From Rhizobium lusitanum (lineage in GTDB: Bacteria; Pseudomonadota; Alphaproteobacteria; Rhizobiales; Rhizobiaceae): a stretch of 64,000 nucleotides of DNA. The translations under genes and the position numbers were made by a program. Below are positions 10,153 through 18,847 of the stretch, one piece after another. The stretch covers positions 2,586,001 through 2,650,000 of the forward strand of contig NZ_CP050308.1 in NCBI RefSeq assembly GCF_014189535.1. Reading direction: 5' to 3'. The notes under the pieces are model-generated. The model was not told the origin of the DNA, did no database searches, and worked only from the letters and a program-made list of their open reading frames with translations. Numbering within the stretch: position 1 is the first letter of the stretch; each line of letters begins with the position of its first letter.

Positions 10153-10788
10153 ATGTCGCTTCTTTCGTTTCTTGATTATGCCGGCGTCGCCCTCTTCGCG
10201 GCGACCGGCGCGCTGGCGGCCTCGCGCAAGCAGCTCGATTTGATCGGCTTCCTGTTCTTTGCCGCGGTCACCGGCATCGGCGGCGGCACGCTTCGCGATA
10301 TCATCCTCGGCCGCCTGCCGGTCTTCTGGGTGCTGAACCCGACCTATATCATCATCTGCGCCTTGGTCGGCGTTCTGGTCTTCTTCACCGCGCATCTGTT
10401 CGAATCGCGCTATCGGCTGCTGATCTGGCTCGATGCGATCGGCCTGTCGGCCTATTGCGTCATGGGTGCTGCCAAGGGCATGGCGGCGACGGGCTCGCCG
10501 ACGGTTGCCATCGTCACCGGCGCGTTGACGGCGACCTTCGGCGGCATTCTGCGTGATCTGCTTGCAAACGAGCCCTCGGTGCTGCTGCGGCCGGAAATCT
10601 ATGTGACCGCTGCCCTCGTCGGCGCCGGCGTCTTCACAGCCGCCAATGCAACGATGATGCCGCTCTATGCCTCGGCGGCGCTCGGCGTTACCGCCGCCTT
10701 CATTGTCCGCGGCGGCGCGCTCTGGTTCGGCTGGACCTTCCCGACCTATCACCATAGGCCCGGCCGGCATCCCGACGATGTGATGTGA
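10153..10788 (+). CDS. TRIC / YicG family (UPF0126) membrane channel protein
   Basis: The 211-aa protein has seven predicted membrane helices in two homologous halves. The repeated glycine motifs TGIGGGTLRDIILGRLPVFW (first half) and TATFGGILRDLLANEPSVLL (second half) define the trimeric intracellular cation channel superfamily, whose bacterial members form monovalent cation channels. GGAG lies six bases before ATG 10153, so this start is preferred to the earlier ATG at 10105. The gene ends 17 bases before the stop of irr, which converges on it. The ion carried in vivo is unknown. Confidence 0.9.
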   Translation: MSLLSFLDYAGVALFAATGALAASRKQLDLIGFLFFAAVTGIGGGTLRDIILGRLPVFWVLNPTYIIICALVGVLVFFTAHLFESRYRLLIWLDAIGLSAYCVMGAAKGMAATGSPTVAIVTGALTATFGGILRDLLANEPSVLLRPEIYVTAALVGAGVFTAANATMMPLYASAALGVTAAFIVRGGALWFGWTFPTYHHRPGRHPDDVM

Positions 10789-10805
10789 GCTGGTCTCGTG
10801 AAGGC

Positions 10806-11225
10806 TTAGCGCTGCTTGCGGCGCAGGCGGATGACGACGTCAACATGGGCGATTTCCATGCCCATCGGCGGCTCCGGCAGGTTCGCGATCGTCAGATTGC
10901 TGATCGGGATATCCAGCACTTCATTGTGGCCTTCGACGAAGAAGTGGTGATGGTCGGAGACGTTGGTGTCGAAATAGGTCTTGGCGCTTTCGACGGCGAG
11001 CACGCGGATCATGCCGACTTCGGTGAATTGATGCAGCGTGTTGTAGACGGTGGCGAGCGAGACCGGAACGCCGGCGGTAACGGCCTCCTCGTGCAGCTCC
11101 TCGACCGTCAGATGTCGGTCACCCTTGGCAAAAAGAAGATCGCCGAGCGCGATGCGCTGTCGGGTCGGCCTCAGGCCGGCGCTGCGCAGCCTGGTTTCGA
11201 TCGCGATTTCGGCTTTTTCCGCCAT
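10806..11225 (-). CDS. irr: Fur-family iron response regulator Irr
   Basis: Irr is the main iron-responsive regulator of Rhizobiales; under iron limitation it represses haem synthesis and iron-using genes. The 139-aa protein has the Fur winged helix (LRPTRQRIALGDLLF, then SLATVYNTLHQF) and the HHHFFVEGHNEVLDIP segment characteristic of Irr rather than Fur. I see no N-terminal GCPWHD haem motif, as expected for Rhizobium rather than Bradyrhizobium Irr. ATG 11225 is the natural start and a good promoter lies 45-73 bases upstream. It is divergent from fabA-fabB-fabI, a neighbourhood seen in other rhizobia. Confidence 0.93.
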   Translation of the reverse strand: MAEKAEIAIETRLRSAGLRPTRQRIALGDLLFAKGDRHLTVEELHEEAVTAGVPVSLATVYNTLHQFTEVGMIRVLAVESAKTYFDTNVSDHHHFFVEGHNEVLDIPISNLTIANLPEPPMGMEIAHVDVVIRLRRKQR

Positions 11226-11269
11226 TCAGGGAACTCCGGATTCCTGATCTCTATAATTCTTGACTAAGC

Positions 11270-11298
11270 CATATAACTTTTGCACGGATTGCTTTCAA
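11270..11298 (-). promoter_or_regulatory. Sigma-70-type promoter of irr
   Basis: On the minus strand TTGAAA (11298-11293) is followed by exactly 17 bases and TATATG (11275-11270). It points at irr, with a leader of about 37 bases. The rest of the 294-base irr-fabA gap holds no open frame; a clear Irr box or fabA promoter was not identified. Confidence 0.6.
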
Positions 11299-11519
11299 TA
11301 GTTTCGATGGGGTGAGAAGGCTATCAATCGCCGTAAAAATAGGGCTCTTGCCGCATTTGCCACTGGCAGCGGCCCTAGCGTTCCTGTATGCGACGACCAC
11401 ATATAGTGGAGTGCGTCCATCGGGCGGCGAATGAGAGCGTCATGCTTACGCTTCATTTTCCCTCGATCTTGCACTAAAGCTTCACATCCACGGCATCCAT
11501 GCGGGGGAACGGAATTTTT

Positions 11520-12035
11520 ATGACGACGAGACAGTCCAGCTTCAACTATGAGGAAATTCTGGCTTGCGGCCGCGGCGAACTGTTCGGTCCAGGCAACGCG
11601 CAGCTTCCCCTGCCGCCGATGCTGATGGTCCATCGCATCACAGATATTTCCGAAACCGGTGGTGCCTTCGACAAGGGCTACATACGTGCCGAATATGACG
11701 TGCGTCCCGACGATTGGTACTTCCCTTGCCATTTTGCCGGCAATCCGATCATGCCTGGCTGCCTCGGCCTTGATGGCATGTGGCAGCTGACGGGCTTCTT
11801 CCTTGGCTGGCTCGGCGAACCGGGCCGCGGCATGGCGCTTTCCACCGGCGAAGTGAAGTTCAAGGGCATGATTCGTCCGGACACGAAGCTCCTCGAATAC
11901 GGCATCGACTTCAAGCGTGTCATGCGCGGCCGCCTTGTTCTCGGCACTGCCGACGGTTACTTGAAAGCCGACGGCGAGGTCATCTATCAGGCGTCGGACC
12001 TGCGCGTCGGCCTGGCAAAGGACAAGGCTGCCTGA
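11520..12035 (+). CDS. fabA: 3-hydroxydecanoyl-ACP dehydratase/isomerase
   Basis: FabA dehydrates 3-hydroxydecanoyl-ACP and isomerises the trans-2 to the cis-3 product, opening the anaerobic route to unsaturated fatty acids. The 171-aa protein has the hot-dog fold signature [20 protein letters not shown] with the catalytic histidine, and the catalytic aspartate lies in the helix [13 protein letters not shown] 11520 follows a purine-rich GGGGGAACGGA and gives the family's usual N-terminus. It heads a three-gene operon with fabB 54 bases and fabI a further 4 bases downstream. Confidence 0.98.
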   Translation: MTTRQSSFNYEEILACGRGELFGPGNAQLPLPPMLMVHRITDISETGGAFDKGYIRAEYDVRPDDWYFPCHFAGNPIMPGCLGLDGMWQLTGFFLGWLGEPGRGMALSTGEVKFKGMIRPDTKLLEYGIDFKRVMRGRLVLGTADGYLKADGEVIYQASDLRVGLAKDKAA

Positions 12036-12089
12036 ACCGCGGCGCTGCCGCCTCCACAAAAGACAGACGTTTTAGAAAAGGTCATCGAC

Positions 12090-13316
12090 ATGAGACGGGT
12101 TGTTGTCACGGGTCTGGGTATCGTTTCATCTATTGGGAACGATGCACAAGAAGTTACGGCGTCGTTGCGCGAAGCCAAATCCGGTATCTCGTTTTCGAAC
12201 GATTTCGCCGAGCATGGTTTCAAGTGCCAGGTCTGGGGTTCGCCCAAGATCGACACGACCGATCTGGTGGATCGCCGCGCCATGCGCTTCCTGTCGCAGG
12301 GCGGTGCCTGGAACCATGTCGCCATGAAGCAGGCGATCGCCGACAGCGGCCTCGAAGAGAGCGACATCAGCAACAACGAGCGCACCGGCATCATCATGGG
12401 CTCGGGTGGCCCCTCGACCCGCACGCTGATCGAAGCCGCCGACATTACCCGCAAGAACAACAGCCCGAAGCGCGTCGGCCCCTTTGCCGTGCCGAAGGCG
12501 ATGTCATCGACGGCCTCGGCGACGCTCGCCACCTGGTTCAAGATCTACGGCGTCAACTATTCCATCTCGTCTGCCTGCTCGACTTCGGCACATTGCATCG
12601 GCAACGCCGCCGAAATGATCCAGTGGGGCAAGCAGGACATCATGTTCGCCGGTGGCCACGAGGATCTCGACTGGACCATGTCGAACCTGTTCGACGCCAT
12701 GGGCGCCATGTCCTCCAAGTTCAACGAGGATCACCCGGAAACTGCCTCGCGCGCCTATGATGCCAGCCGTGACGGCTTCGTCATTGCCGGCGGCGCCGGC
12801 GTGCTGGTGCTCGAGGAACTGGAACACGCCAAGGCGCGCGGCGCCAAGATCTATGCCGAAATCGTCGGCTACGGCGCCACTTCCGATGGCTACGACATGG
12901 TTGCTCCGTCGGGCGAGGGTGCGGTACGCTGCATGCGCCAGGCGCTCGCCACCGTGAAAGGCGATATCGACTACATCAACACCCACGGCACCTCGACCCC
13001 GGTCGGCGACAGCAAGGAAATCGGCGCTATCCGCGAGGTTTTCGGCAACAAGATCCCGCCGATCCAGTCGACCAAGTCGCTGACGGGCCATTCGCTGGGT
13101 GCTGCCGGCGTACAGGAATCGATCTATTCGATCCTGATGATGCAGGAGCGCTTCATCGGCGAAAGCGCCCATATCACTGAACTCGACCCGGAATTCGAAG
13201 GCGTGCCGGTCGTGCGCAAGCGCATCGACGATGCCAAGATCGACATCGCCCTCTCCAATTCCTTCGGTTTCGGCGGCACCAATGCCACGCTCGTGTTCCA
13301 GCGCTACAACGGATAA
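12090..13316 (+). CDS. fabB: 3-oxoacyl-ACP synthase I
   Basis: FabB elongates the cis-3-decenoyl-ACP made by FabA and is required for unsaturated fatty acids. The 408-aa protein has the Cys-His-His triad: the nucleophile in [17 protein letters not shown], one histidine in [12 protein letters not shown] and the other in TGHSLGAAG. The C-terminal [14 protein letters not shown] motif is intact. Length is normal. It is the middle gene of fabA-fabB-fabI. Confidence 0.98.
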   Translation: MRRVVVTGLGIVSSIGNDAQEVTASLREAKSGISFSNDFAEHGFKCQVWGSPKIDTTDLVDRRAMRFLSQGGAWNHVAMKQAIADSGLEESDISNNERTGIIMGSGGPSTRTLIEAADITRKNNSPKRVGPFAVPKAMSSTASATLATWFKIYGVNYSISSACSTSAHCIGNAAEMIQWGKQDIMFAGGHEDLDWTMSNLFDAMGAMSSKFNEDHPETASRAYDASRDGFVIAGGAGVLVLEELEHAKARGAKIYAEIVGYGATSDGYDMVAPSGEGAVRCMRQALATVKGDIDYINTHGTSTPVGDSKEIGAIREVFGNKIPPIQSTKSLTGHSLGAAGVQESIYSILMMQERFIGESAHITELDPEFEGVPVVRKRIDDAKIDIALSNSFGFGGTNATLVFQRYNG

Positions 13317-13320
13317 AGCA

Positions 13321-14127
13321 ATGACGGGTTTCATGCAGGGTAAGCGCGGCCTCATCATGGGTGTCGCAAACAATCATTCGATTGCCTGGGGCATTTCGAA
13401 GGCGCTGGCAGCCGAAGGCGCTGAACTGGCATTCACTTTCCAGGGCGAAGCGCTCGGCAAGCGCGTCAAGCCGCTCGCAGCTGAAGTTGACTCGGATTTC
13501 CTTCTGCCTTGCGACGTTGAGGATCTGGCGTCCGTCGACGCCGTGTTCGAGGAGATCAAGGCGCGCTGGGGCAAGCTGGATTTCATCGTCCACGCCATCG
13601 GCTTTTCCGACAAGAACGAGCTGAAGGGCCTTTACGCCAACACCACGCGCGACAATTTCACCCGCACGATGGTGATTTCCTGTTTCTCCTTCACCGAGAT
13701 CGCCAAGCGCGCCGCCGAGTTGATGACGGAAGGCGGTAGCATGCTGACGCTGACCTATAACGGCTCGACGCGGGTCATTCCGAACTACAACGTCATGGGC
13801 GTCGCCAAGGCGGCTCTGGAAGCTTCCGTGCGCTATCTCGCCGCCGATTATGGCCCGCGCGGCATCCGGGTCAACGCTATCTCCGCCGGCCCGATCCGCA
13901 CGCTCGCCGGCGCCGGCATTTCCGACGCCCGAGCCATCCTGTCGTGGAACCAGCGCAACGCGCCACTGCGCAAGTCTGTTACCATCGACCAGGTCGGCTC
14001 TTCGTCGCTCTATCTCCTGTCCGACCTGTCGGCAGGCGTTACCGGCGAAATCCACTTTGTCGACGCCGGCTACAACATTACCTCGATGCCGACGTTGGAA
14101 GTATTGGCTAGCGCTGACACAGAGTAA
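13321..14127 (+). CDS. fabI: Enoyl-ACP reductase (NADH), FabI
   Basis: FabI reduces enoyl-ACP in the last step of the elongation cycle and is the usual target of triclosan. The 268-aa short-chain dehydrogenase-like protein has the GVANNHSIAWGISKAL cofactor segment, the catalytic YNVMGVAKAALE (Tyr, six residues, Lys) and the GIRVNAISAGPIRTLA motif. ATG 13321 lies four bases after the fabB stop, so the two are probably translationally linked. Many rhizobia have more than one FabI; this operon copy is probably FabI1, which is inference. A strong stem-loop follows. Confidence 0.96.
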   Translation: MTGFMQGKRGLIMGVANNHSIAWGISKALAAEGAELAFTFQGEALGKRVKPLAAEVDSDFLLPCDVEDLASVDAVFEEIKARWGKLDFIVHAIGFSDKNELKGLYANTTRDNFTRTMVISCFSFTEIAKRAAELMTEGGSMLTLTYNGSTRVIPNYNVMGVAKAALEASVRYLAADYGPRGIRVNAISAGPIRTLAGAGISDARAILSWNQRNAPLRKSVTIDQVGSSSLYLLSDLSAGVTGEIHFVDAGYNITSMPTLEVLASADTE

Positions 14128-14140
14128 ATCGTAATTGGAT

Positions 14141-14169
14141 ACCCCTCGCGGCCAGGCGCCGCGAGGGGT
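14141..14169 (+). terminator. Stem-loop terminator after fabI
   Basis: ACCCCTCGCGG (14141-14151) pairs perfectly with CCGCGAGGGGT (14159-14169) around a 7-base loop, forming an 11-bp stem 13 bases after the fabI stop. The T tract is weak (AATCTTA), so termination may be partial and the next gene may receive some read-through. Confidence 0.65.
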
Positions 14170-14180
14170 AATCTTACTGG

Positions 14181-14771
14181 ATGATCCCGCCGGGCTTCCC
14201 GATGACGTTCACGAACGCCGTACCCTTCGCATCCACCGAACGTCTCATCCTTCGCGGCTTCATGCCCGAGGATTTCGAGGCCTATAGCGCCTATCGCTCC
14301 CTGCCTGTCATCTATCGTTTCCTCTACCGCGACCCGCCGTCGGCGGAGGCGTTGCGGGAGCGTTTCGACGCCAGCTTGAATTCGCACTTTTCGGAAGATG
14401 GCGGCTCGTTGCGCTGGGCGGTTCTTCGGCGGGAGGATGGCGTTCTCTTAGGCGAGGTCAGCCTGAAACTTACCGACAAGGCCGCGCTCCAGGCCGAGGT
14501 CGGCTACACCTTCAATCCGGCGTATGCCGGCAAAGGCTATGCGACCGAAGCGGTGCGAGCGGTCATCGATCTGAGCTTCGGCACTTTCGGCCTGCACCGG
14601 ATTTTCGCACGGCTGGACACGCAAAACATTGCCTCCGTCGGCGTTGTCGAACGGCTGGGCCTGCGCCGCGAGGCGCATCTGGTCGAAAACGACCGTTTCA
14701 ACGGCGTCTGGGGCGATGAGTATATTTATGCGGTTCTGAGCCGCGAATGGGCGGATAGAGCAGGCGCATAG
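14181..14771 (+). CDS. GNAT acetyltransferase, RimJ/RimL type
   Basis: This N-acetyltransferase uses acetyl-CoA; the substrate cannot be predicted. It begins with the typical TERLILRGFMPEDFEAYSAY strand-helix and has the acetyl-CoA binding segment NPAYAGKGYATEAVRAVIDL (Q/R-x-x-G-x-G/A variant) and the NIASVGVVERLGLRREAHL helix common in RimJ-like enzymes that modify protein N-termini or small molecules. ATG 14181 gives 196 aa; ATG 14202 (MTFTNAVPFA) is an alternative and neither has a strong ribosome site. It is separated from fabI by a stem-loop and converges with the RsmC-like gene. Confidence 0.9.
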   Translation: MIPPGFPMTFTNAVPFASTERLILRGFMPEDFEAYSAYRSLPVIYRFLYRDPPSAEALRERFDASLNSHFSEDGGSLRWAVLRREDGVLLGEVSLKLTDKAALQAEVGYTFNPAYAGKGYATEAVRAVIDLSFGTFGLHRIFARLDTQNIASVGVVERLGLRREAHLVENDRFNGVWGDEYIYAVLSREWADRAGA

Positions 14772-14814
14772 CGGGCTTTCGCCCGCCCGCTGCGCCGTAA
14801 GCGGAGACCTCCGT

Positions 14815-15831
14815 TTACTTCTTCGCCCACAGCACCTTGAAGCGCGCATTGCGGCAGGTCTCGCCGCTTTCCTTGAAGTGTTCAGCCAGCACTGGCTCGT
14901 AAGGCAGGCCGCGATTGGCGACCAGCATCAGGCGGCCGCCGCCGCGCAGGGCCGAAGCCGCCGTCTTGATCATCGCCTGGCCGAGCGAAGGCTCGGCGGC
15001 ATGGCCTTCATGGAAAGGCGGGTTCATGATCACCAGATCATACTTGTCCTTGACCGGCTCTCCGGCCAGATCGTGCCAGAAGAAGCGCTGGGCGACCTTC
15101 GGGCAGTTTGCGAGGAGATTGACCCGGGCGGCCTCCAGCGCGTCGTAGTGGGCCTCGTAGAGGTCGATACGTGCCATGCGTGGCGACTTGGTTGCCAATT
15201 CGACGGAGAGATAGCCCCAGCCGGCGCCGAAATCGGCGGCATCGCCGGAGAAATCGGTCGGCAGGCGCGAGGCAAGCAGCTCGGAGCCGGCATCGATGCG
15301 GTCATGCGAGAACATGCCTGCCGTCGCGGTAAAGCGGCCGTCAACGCGCGTGGCGGGCTTCACCAGCTGCGCGGCTGGCGCGCTGATATCGGCCGGACGG
15401 GCAAACCAGAAAGCGACGCCGTGATATTTCGGCATGTATTCGACACTGAGGCCGAAACCTTCGACGCGCTTGCGCAGCGGCTGGATGCCGTCTTCCTTGG
15501 CGCCGGCAACGACGATCAGCCCACCCACCTTCACGCGCGAAAGCGCCGTGGCGATAGAGGCTTCGTTCTCGCCCTTGTGCTTGGTGCAGAGCACCAGCGC
15601 GCCGTCATAATCCGCGCCTTCGATCTCCGGCGTCACCTCGATCCGCTGCGCCTGTAGCTGGCGGTAGAAGGGCCTGAAGCCCTGGACGGCGGAAAGCTCC
15701 GCTGCAAAATCGGCAGGCAGGGAAAATCCCGCTTCCGCGCCGAGAAACAGGATGCGCTCGCCTTCGCCGGGCGTGGCGACGGTGCCGGAGGCAAAGGGAT
15801 GGAACAGGGTCTTCAGGGCGTCGCGGCTCAT
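14815..15831 (-). CDS. rsmC: RsmC-like 16S rRNA guanine-N2 methyltransferase
   Basis: The 338-aa protein has the two-domain layout of RsmC/RlmG. A degenerate N-terminal methyltransferase-like half (about 1-155) is followed by a catalytic half with the SAM site ADFGAGWGYLSVELA and the amino-methyltransferase motif IMNPPFHEG, which identifies enzymes that methylate the exocyclic N2 of guanine. By family it should make m2G1207 in 16S rRNA; it could instead modify another rRNA or tRNA position. It stands alone on the minus strand and begins 30 bases beyond the pnp terminator. Confidence 0.85.
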   Translation of the reverse strand: MSRDALKTLFHPFASGTVATPGEGERILFLGAEAGFSLPADFAAELSAVQGFRPFYRQLQAQRIEVTPEIEGADYDGALVLCTKHKGENEASIATALSRVKVGGLIVVAGAKEDGIQPLRKRVEGFGLSVEYMPKYHGVAFWFARPADISAPAAQLVKPATRVDGRFTATAGMFSHDRIDAGSELLASRLPTDFSGDAADFGAGWGYLSVELATKSPRMARIDLYEAHYDALEAARVNLLANCPKVAQRFFWHDLAGEPVKDKYDLVIMNPPFHEGHAAEPSLGQAMIKTAASALRGGGRLMLVANRGLPYEPVLAEHFKESGETCRNARFKVLWAKK

Positions 15832-15860
15832 GGTCTTGGTCTCGTGCGGTCAGCGGATAG

Positions 15861-15890
15861 AAAAAGGGCGCGGAAACGAATTCCGCGCCC
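15861..15890 (-). terminator. Rho-independent terminator of pnp
   Basis: On the minus strand GGGCGCGGAA (15890-15881) pairs with TTCCGCGCCC (15875-15866), followed by TTTTT (15865-15861). It lies 24 bases after the pnp stop. Confidence 0.9.
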
Positions 15891-15913
15891 CGGAACGTGA
15901 ATGAAGGCGCAGC

Positions 15914-18046
15914 TTATTCGGCCGCGTCGTCCTTCTTGGCGGCGAGTTCCTGGCCGGTCGTCTGGTCGACAACCTTCATGGACAGGCGAACCTTGCCACG
16001 CTCGTCGAAGCCGAGCAGCTTGACCCAGACCTTGTCGCCTTCCTTGACGACGTCCTGGGTCTTGGCAACACGCTCGGAAGCGAGCTGCGAGATATGCACG
16101 AGGCCGTCGCGGGCGCCGAAGAAGTTGACGAACGCGCCGAAGTCAGCGGTCTTGACGACAGTGCCTTCGTAGACCTGGCCGACTTCCGGCTCAGCAACGA
16201 TCGAGTGGATCCACTTGCGGGCCGCTTCGATTTCCTTACCGGAGGCCGAGGCGATCTTGACGGTGCCGTCGTCTTCGATGTTGATCTTGGCGCCGGTCTT
16301 CTCGACGATTTCGCGGATGACCTTGCCGCCGGAGCCGATGACTTCACGGATCTTGTCGACCGGGATGTTCATGACTTCGATGCGCGGTGCGAATTCGCCG
16401 AGCTGGCCACGGCTTTCGGAGATGGCCTTGGCCATTTCGCCGAGGATGTGCAGACGGCCGCCCTTGGCCTGGTTCAGGGCGACATTCATGATCTCTTCGG
16501 TAATACCTTCGATCTTGATGTCCATCTGCAGGGCAGTGATACCGCCGTCGGTGCCGGCAACCTTGAAGTCCATGTCGCCGAGATGATCTTCGTCACCCAG
16601 GATGTCGGAGAGAACGGCGAAGCGTTCGTCTTCCTTGATCAGACCCATGGCGATACCGGCAACTGGCTTTGCGAGCGGTACGCCGGCATCCATCAGCGCC
16701 AGCGAGGTGCCGCAGACGGTTGCCATCGAGGACGAGCCGTTGGACTCGGTGATTTCGGATACTACGCGCAGCGTGTAGGGGAACTGTTCCGCCGTCGGCA
16801 GCATCGGGCGAACGGCGCGCCATGCGAGCTTGCCATGGCCGATTTCGCGGCGGCCCGGGGAGCCCATGCGACCAGTTTCACCGACCGAGTAGGGCGGAAA
16901 GTTGTAATGCAGAAGGAAGCGTTCCTTGTACATGCCGGTCAGGCTGTCGACATACTGCTCGTCTTCGCCGGTGCCCAGCGTGGCAACGACGATCGCCTGC
17001 GTTTCACCGCGGGTGAACAGCGACGAACCGTGCGTGCGCGGCAGGACGCCGACTTCCGAAACGATCGCGCGAACGGTCGACAGGTCGCGGCCGTCGATAC
17101 GGCTCTTGGTGTCGAGGATGTTCCAGCGAACGATCTTCGCCTGCAGGTGCTTGAAGACGGCGCCGATGACTTCGGCGGAATACTTGGCTTCAGCGCCTTC
17201 CGGGAAGAAGTGTGCCTTGACCTTGGCCTTGACGACGTCGACGGCAGCGTAGCGTTCAGCCTTCTGCGTGTTCTTGTAGGCGGTGCGCAGCTCGCCTTCG
17301 GCGATCGACAGCATCTCGGCTTCAAGAGCGGAATGATCTTCCGGCTGGAAGTCGCGGGGCTCCTTGGCAGCAACTTCAGCGAGCTTGATGATCGCGTCGA
17401 TGACCGGCTGGAAACCGCGATGACCGAACATGACGGCGCCGAGCATGACGTCTTCGGACAGTTCCTTGGCTTCGGATTCAACCATCAGCACGGCTTCCTG
17501 CGTGCCGGCGACGACGAGGTCGAGGCTCGACTCGTTCATCTCGTCGAGATGCGGGTTGAGCACGTATTCGCCGTTGATGTAGCCGACGCGGGCGCCACCG
17601 ATCGGGCCCATGAAGGGAATGCCCGACAGGGTCAGGGCAGCCGAGGTCGCAACCATGGCCAGGACGTCTGGGTCGTTTTCGAGGTCATGCTGGATGACGG
17701 TGACGACGACCTGGGTGTCGTTCTTGTAGCCTTCCGGGAAGAGCGGGCGGATCGGGCGGTCGATCAGGCGGGAAACCAGGGTTTCCTTTTCGCTCGGACG
17801 TCCTTCGCGCTTGAAATAGCCGCCGGGGATCTTGCCGGCTGCATAGGTCTTTTCCTGGTAGTTGACGGTGAGCGGGAAGAAGTCCTGGCCCGGCTTCGGC
17901 GACTTGGCCGAAACGACGGTGGCAAGAACCACGGTCTCGCCGTAGGTCGCCATGACGGCGCCATCGGCCTGGCGGGCGATCTTGCCGGTTTCGAGCTTCA
18001 GCGGGCGGCCTGCCCACTCGATTTCGACGGTATGGATATCGAACAT
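15914..18046 (-). CDS. pnp: Polynucleotide phosphorylase
   Basis: PNPase degrades RNA 3' to 5' by phosphorolysis and is part of the degradosome. The 710-aa protein has two RNase PH-like halves (about 1-220 and 310-550; [20 protein letters not shown] and [15 protein letters not shown] with its DxK active-site region), then a KH domain ([20 protein letters not shown]) and a C-terminal S1 domain ([20 protein letters not shown]). ATG 18046 has AAGGA upstream and gives the usual [11 protein letters not shown] start. It follows rpsO on the same strand after a terminator-like stem-loop and a 380-base gap, the classical rpsO-pnp order in which PNPase commonly represses its own leader. Confidence 0.98.
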   Translation of the reverse strand: MFDIHTVEIEWAGRPLKLETGKIARQADGAVMATYGETVVLATVVSAKSPKPGQDFFPLTVNYQEKTYAAGKIPGGYFKREGRPSEKETLVSRLIDRPIRPLFPEGYKNDTQVVVTVIQHDLENDPDVLAMVATSAALTLSGIPFMGPIGGARVGYINGEYVLNPHLDEMNESSLDLVVAGTQEAVLMVESEAKELSEDVMLGAVMFGHRGFQPVIDAIIKLAEVAAKEPRDFQPEDHSALEAEMLSIAEGELRTAYKNTQKAERYAAVDVVKAKVKAHFFPEGAEAKYSAEVIGAVFKHLQAKIVRWNILDTKSRIDGRDLSTVRAIVSEVGVLPRTHGSSLFTRGETQAIVVATLGTGEDEQYVDSLTGMYKERFLLHYNFPPYSVGETGRMGSPGRREIGHGKLAWRAVRPMLPTAEQFPYTLRVVSEITESNGSSSMATVCGTSLALMDAGVPLAKPVAGIAMGLIKEDERFAVLSDILGDEDHLGDMDFKVAGTDGGITALQMDIKIEGITEEIMNVALNQAKGGRLHILGEMAKAISESRGQLGEFAPRIEVMNIPVDKIREVIGSGGKVIREIVEKTGAKINIEDDGTVKIASASGKEIEAARKWIHSIVAEPEVGQVYEGTVVKTADFGAFVNFFGARDGLVHISQLASERVAKTQDVVKEGDKVWVKLLGFDERGKVRLSMKVVDQTTGQELAAKKDDAAE

Positions 18047-18316
18047 ATCTTGTCCTTGCGTGATGCGGGAAAAGGCGCCGTCGCCGGGGGTGGCAAGGCG
18101 CATCTTCAACCGCACGAATGTGACGCATCACGGGCAAGACAACGAGAGGCTTTCAAGGATCGGCCGAAGCTTGCGGCTTCGGCTGAAAGCATCCGGCAAT
18201 CCTGCCCCATGACAGGTCAACGGTTGTTGTTGGCAGCACCGGCCCATCCGGGCTGCCGGGTTTGTTTTATCTAGCGCAAACGGAGCGCGCCGCGAAAACA
18301 AGTCTTTTATTGTACC

Positions 18317-18361
18317 ATGATCGTGTCCGAAAATTGCTTTGCATTTTTCGAGATCATGTTC
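18317..18361. repeat. Imperfect palindromic rhizobial intergenic repeat
   Basis: CATGATCGTGTCCGAAAA is answered by TTTTCGAGATCATGTTCG, an imperfect inverted repeat with a TTGCTTTGCAT centre. The pattern resembles a short palindrome I know to be common between rhizobial genes (GATCATGTCCGAAAA type). No second copy was found in this window. Confidence 0.5.
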
Positions 18362-18388
18362 GGGCGGAACAGCTATGCTCCAAAAGCA

Positions 18389-18420
18389 TCCGGCGGACGT
18401 TCAGGTGAACGCCCGCCGGA
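18389..18420 (-). terminator. Stem-loop terminator after rpsO
   Basis: TCCGGCGG-CGTTCA arms (18389-18403 with 18406-18420) form a long, nearly perfect stem starting eight bases after the rpsO stop. On the minus strand it is followed by TGCTTTT. It probably separates rpsO and pnp transcripts at least partly. Confidence 0.7.
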
Positions 18421-18427
18421 AAATTCT

Positions 18428-18697
18428 TTAGCGACGGATGCCGAGGCTCGCGATCAGCTTGGTATAGCGGCCTTCATTCTTCTTCTTGAGATAATCAAGA
18501 AGCGAACGGCGGCTGGAGACCATGGTCAGAAGGCCACGACGGGAGTGGTTGTCCTTCTTGTGGTCCTTGAAATGGTCCGTGAGGTTGTTGATGCGCTCGG
18601 TCAGGATAGCAACCTGGACTTCCGGAGAACCGGTATCGCCTTCGACGGTGGCATATTCCTTGATCAGCGCAGCTTTGCGCTCAGCAGTAATCGACAT
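18428..18697 (-). CDS. rpsO: 30S ribosomal protein S15
   Basis: S15 is an early 16S rRNA-binding protein of the small subunit platform. The 89-aa product is normal in length, begins [16 protein letters not shown] and has the rRNA-binding [20 protein letters not shown] and [20 protein letters not shown] segments. AAAGGA precedes ATG 18697. It lies upstream of pnp, as in most bacteria, but is separated from truB by an alpha/beta hydrolase gene. Confidence 0.98.
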   Translation of the reverse strand: MSITAERKAALIKEYATVEGDTGSPEVQVAILTERINNLTDHFKDHKKDNHSRRGLLTMVSSRRSLLDYLKKKNEGRYTKLIASLGIRR

Positions 18698-18847
18698 CGG
18701 ATGGTCCTTTCTATGAGGAGAAAATAAGTCGCCAAACGCCGGGATGTCGTCCAGCATTGGCCGCGAATGCAATCAGGCAAGCCCGATGCTGGCGCTGCCT
18801 ATAAACCATATAAGCCGTAATGGAAAGAGGCTTCTCCCAAGCGGCCT

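Larger units (their letters stand above)
18047..18427 (-). other. rpsO-pnp intergenic leader with hairpins and a rhizobial repeat
   Basis: This 381-base gap holds no gene. It contains a GCCGAAGC-TTGCG-GCTTCGGC hairpin (about 18162-18182), a GGCAGC...GCTGCC hairpin (18232-18257), an imperfect palindromic rhizobial repeat (18317-18361, listed separately) and the rpsO terminator. In other bacteria the pnp leader carries hairpins cut by RNase III for autoregulation. These stems are candidates for that role, which is inference. Confidence 0.5.

Noticed and set aside
11226..11519. Irr box (ICE) between irr and fabA
   Set aside because: AAGAATTATAGAG was considered but does not form the expected TTTAGAA / TTCTAAA dyad.
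16094..18274. 726-codon open frame antisense to pnp
   Set aside because: Shadow of pnp codon usage; no start signal and no family resemblance.
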